Shown: positions 63,392 through 64,000 of the stretch, piece after piece | How positions within the stretch are numbered: position 1 is the stretch's first letter | Layout of the letters: each line of letters starts with the position of its first letter | Assembly (NCBI GenBank): GCA_003149635.1 | Contig: QCWI01000003.1 | Span: 1-64,000 of the forward strand | DNA: 64,000 nt | Source: Fluviicola sp. XM-24bin1 | GTDB lineage: Bacteria; Bacteroidota; Bacteroidia; Flavobacteriales_D; Crocinitomicaceae | Reading direction: 5' to 3' | Translations under genes and position numbers: made by a program | Notes under the pieces: generated by a model | The model's input: only the letters and a program-made list of their open reading frames with translations | Told to the model about the DNA's origin: nothing | Database searches by the model: none

Positions 63392-64000
63392 TTACGGATT
63401 GCAAAAATCGCAATACATTGGGTCTTCTTGCTCTTTTCCGCGAGGAAATTTTCGGATTTCTTCAAAATCGCAGTGCTGACAGCGATAAAGATCCTGCAAA
63501 GTTGATTTCGTTGGCATGGAACATTGTGCACAAGGGAGTCCAGATTGATGCTCTACGACATCGAACCCAGGCATGCTACAATTCGGGCATTCCAAAGCTA
63601 TTTTTCGCGTCAATTCTTTCGTTGCTTTTGCAATCGCTTCCATCCGAAGAGGATTCACCATGGCGCGCATGTCGGTTTCCACAAATACAGATCCATGTGC
63701 TTGTATGCATTCCTCGAATGACTCCTTCAATTCTTTTTCATCTTGAATCCCCTTGTTCAAATACGACCAGTCTTTTTCCTGATTCTTGATGATAAGTCCA
63801 TGCTCGGGAAACTTAGATTTTTCTGCGAAGGCCTTCAATTGCTCCCAAGACGAAACGGACTCGCCACCAAAATTGGTTTCCGTACTCAAGTATCTGGCAA
63901 TGATTTCGAGATTGTTCTTCGCATCCATCAAGAGGATAAATTCTTCGTCTGCCGGAACAAAAAATAAGGTGGGATGACTTCCAAAGGATCCTTCACTGGC
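63392..64000 (-). CDS. DUF6671 family protein, 5' end outside window
   Basis: The reading frame stays open to the window edge: upstream of the track start (a TTG) it reads ASEGSFGSHPTLFFVPADEEFILLMDAKN, so the N-terminus is missing. Conserved features of DUF6671 are visible: the SEGSFG motif, ETNFGG, FVETDMRAMVNPLRM, and two zinc-ribbon cysteine pairs (CPNC..PGF, CAQC, CQHC, CDFC). Function unknown, probably metal-binding. Upstream partner of tsaC in one operon. Confidence 0.8.
   Translation of the reverse strand, partial: ASEGSFGSHPTLFFVPADEEFILLMDAKNNLEIIARYLSTETNFGGESVSSWEQLKAFAEKSKFPEHGLIIKNQEKDWSYLNKGIQDEKELKESFEECIQAHGSVFVETDMRAMVNPLRMEAIAKATKELTRKIALECPNCSMPGFDVVEHQSGLPCAQCSMPTKSTLQDLYRCQHCDFEEIRKFPRGKEQEDPMYCDFCNP

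Noticed and set aside
1-64000. CRISPR arrays, tRNA and rRNA genes
   Set aside because: No regularly spaced direct repeats and no cloverleaf or rRNA signatures were found on reading both strands.

Overview
The window comes from a Bacteroidota genome, most likely Flavobacteriales (possibly a Crocinitomicaceae-like lineage; the genus cannot be fixed from sequence alone). Evidence: a SusC/SusD pair, many secreted proteins with type A (xYPNP) or type B (NVFTPN) type IX secretion C-termini, Bacteroidota-type promoters (TAnnTTTG boxes), almost no Shine-Dalgarno sequences, and frequent near-leaderless starts.

Layout. 1-3.4 kb: a 5'-truncated orphan, an integrase remnant running into a GIY-YIG/T5orf172-type protein, and a TonB-like lipoprotein. 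3.7-7.2 kb: LOG-family protein, aldo/keto reductase, lectin-PKD type B T9SS protein. 7.2-37 kb: a large starch/maltodextrin region. It holds extracellular GH13 amylases (8066, 13152), a SusA-like GH13 plus GH31 operon, SusCD, and an operon of sugar kinase, GH13, MFS transporter, beta-phosphoglucomutase, GH65 phosphorylase and T9SS amylase. It also holds a Nudix-related (NrtR-type) regulator, a complete Entner-Doudoroff operon zwf-pgl-edd-eda, and gapA. 37-43 kb: secreted proteins, a DUF2721 protein, a SIR2-like NAD-binding protein and two fold-back repeat regions. 43-57 kb: a frameshifted gene, a large T9SS subtilase, an SH3 protein, a cyclase remnant, an SRPBCC protein, an SBBP/PKD type B protein and an S1-like T9SS protease. 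57-64 kb: a sigma-54-like mini transcription unit encoding a 32-aa peptide, a membrane glycosyltransferase-like protein, bestrophin, HxpB-like phosphatase, tsaC and a DUF6671 protein cut by the window end.

How it works together. Six copies of a 15-bp palindrome (RTGTCA-N3-YRACAY) lie only at sugar-gene promoters: the 7260 starch gene, the kinase/regulator divergent region, zwf, susC, the SusA/GH31 operon, and a structured non-coding transcript upstream of susC. The inferred pathway is extracellular amylolysis, SusCD uptake, periplasmic GH13/GH31 cleavage, MFS import, phosphorolysis by GH65, conversion by beta-PGM or kinase to glucose-6-phosphate, the Entner-Doudoroff route, and GAPDH. The most novel candidates are this Nudix-regulator regulon and the operator-controlled, terminator-ended structured RNA at about 32394-32638.
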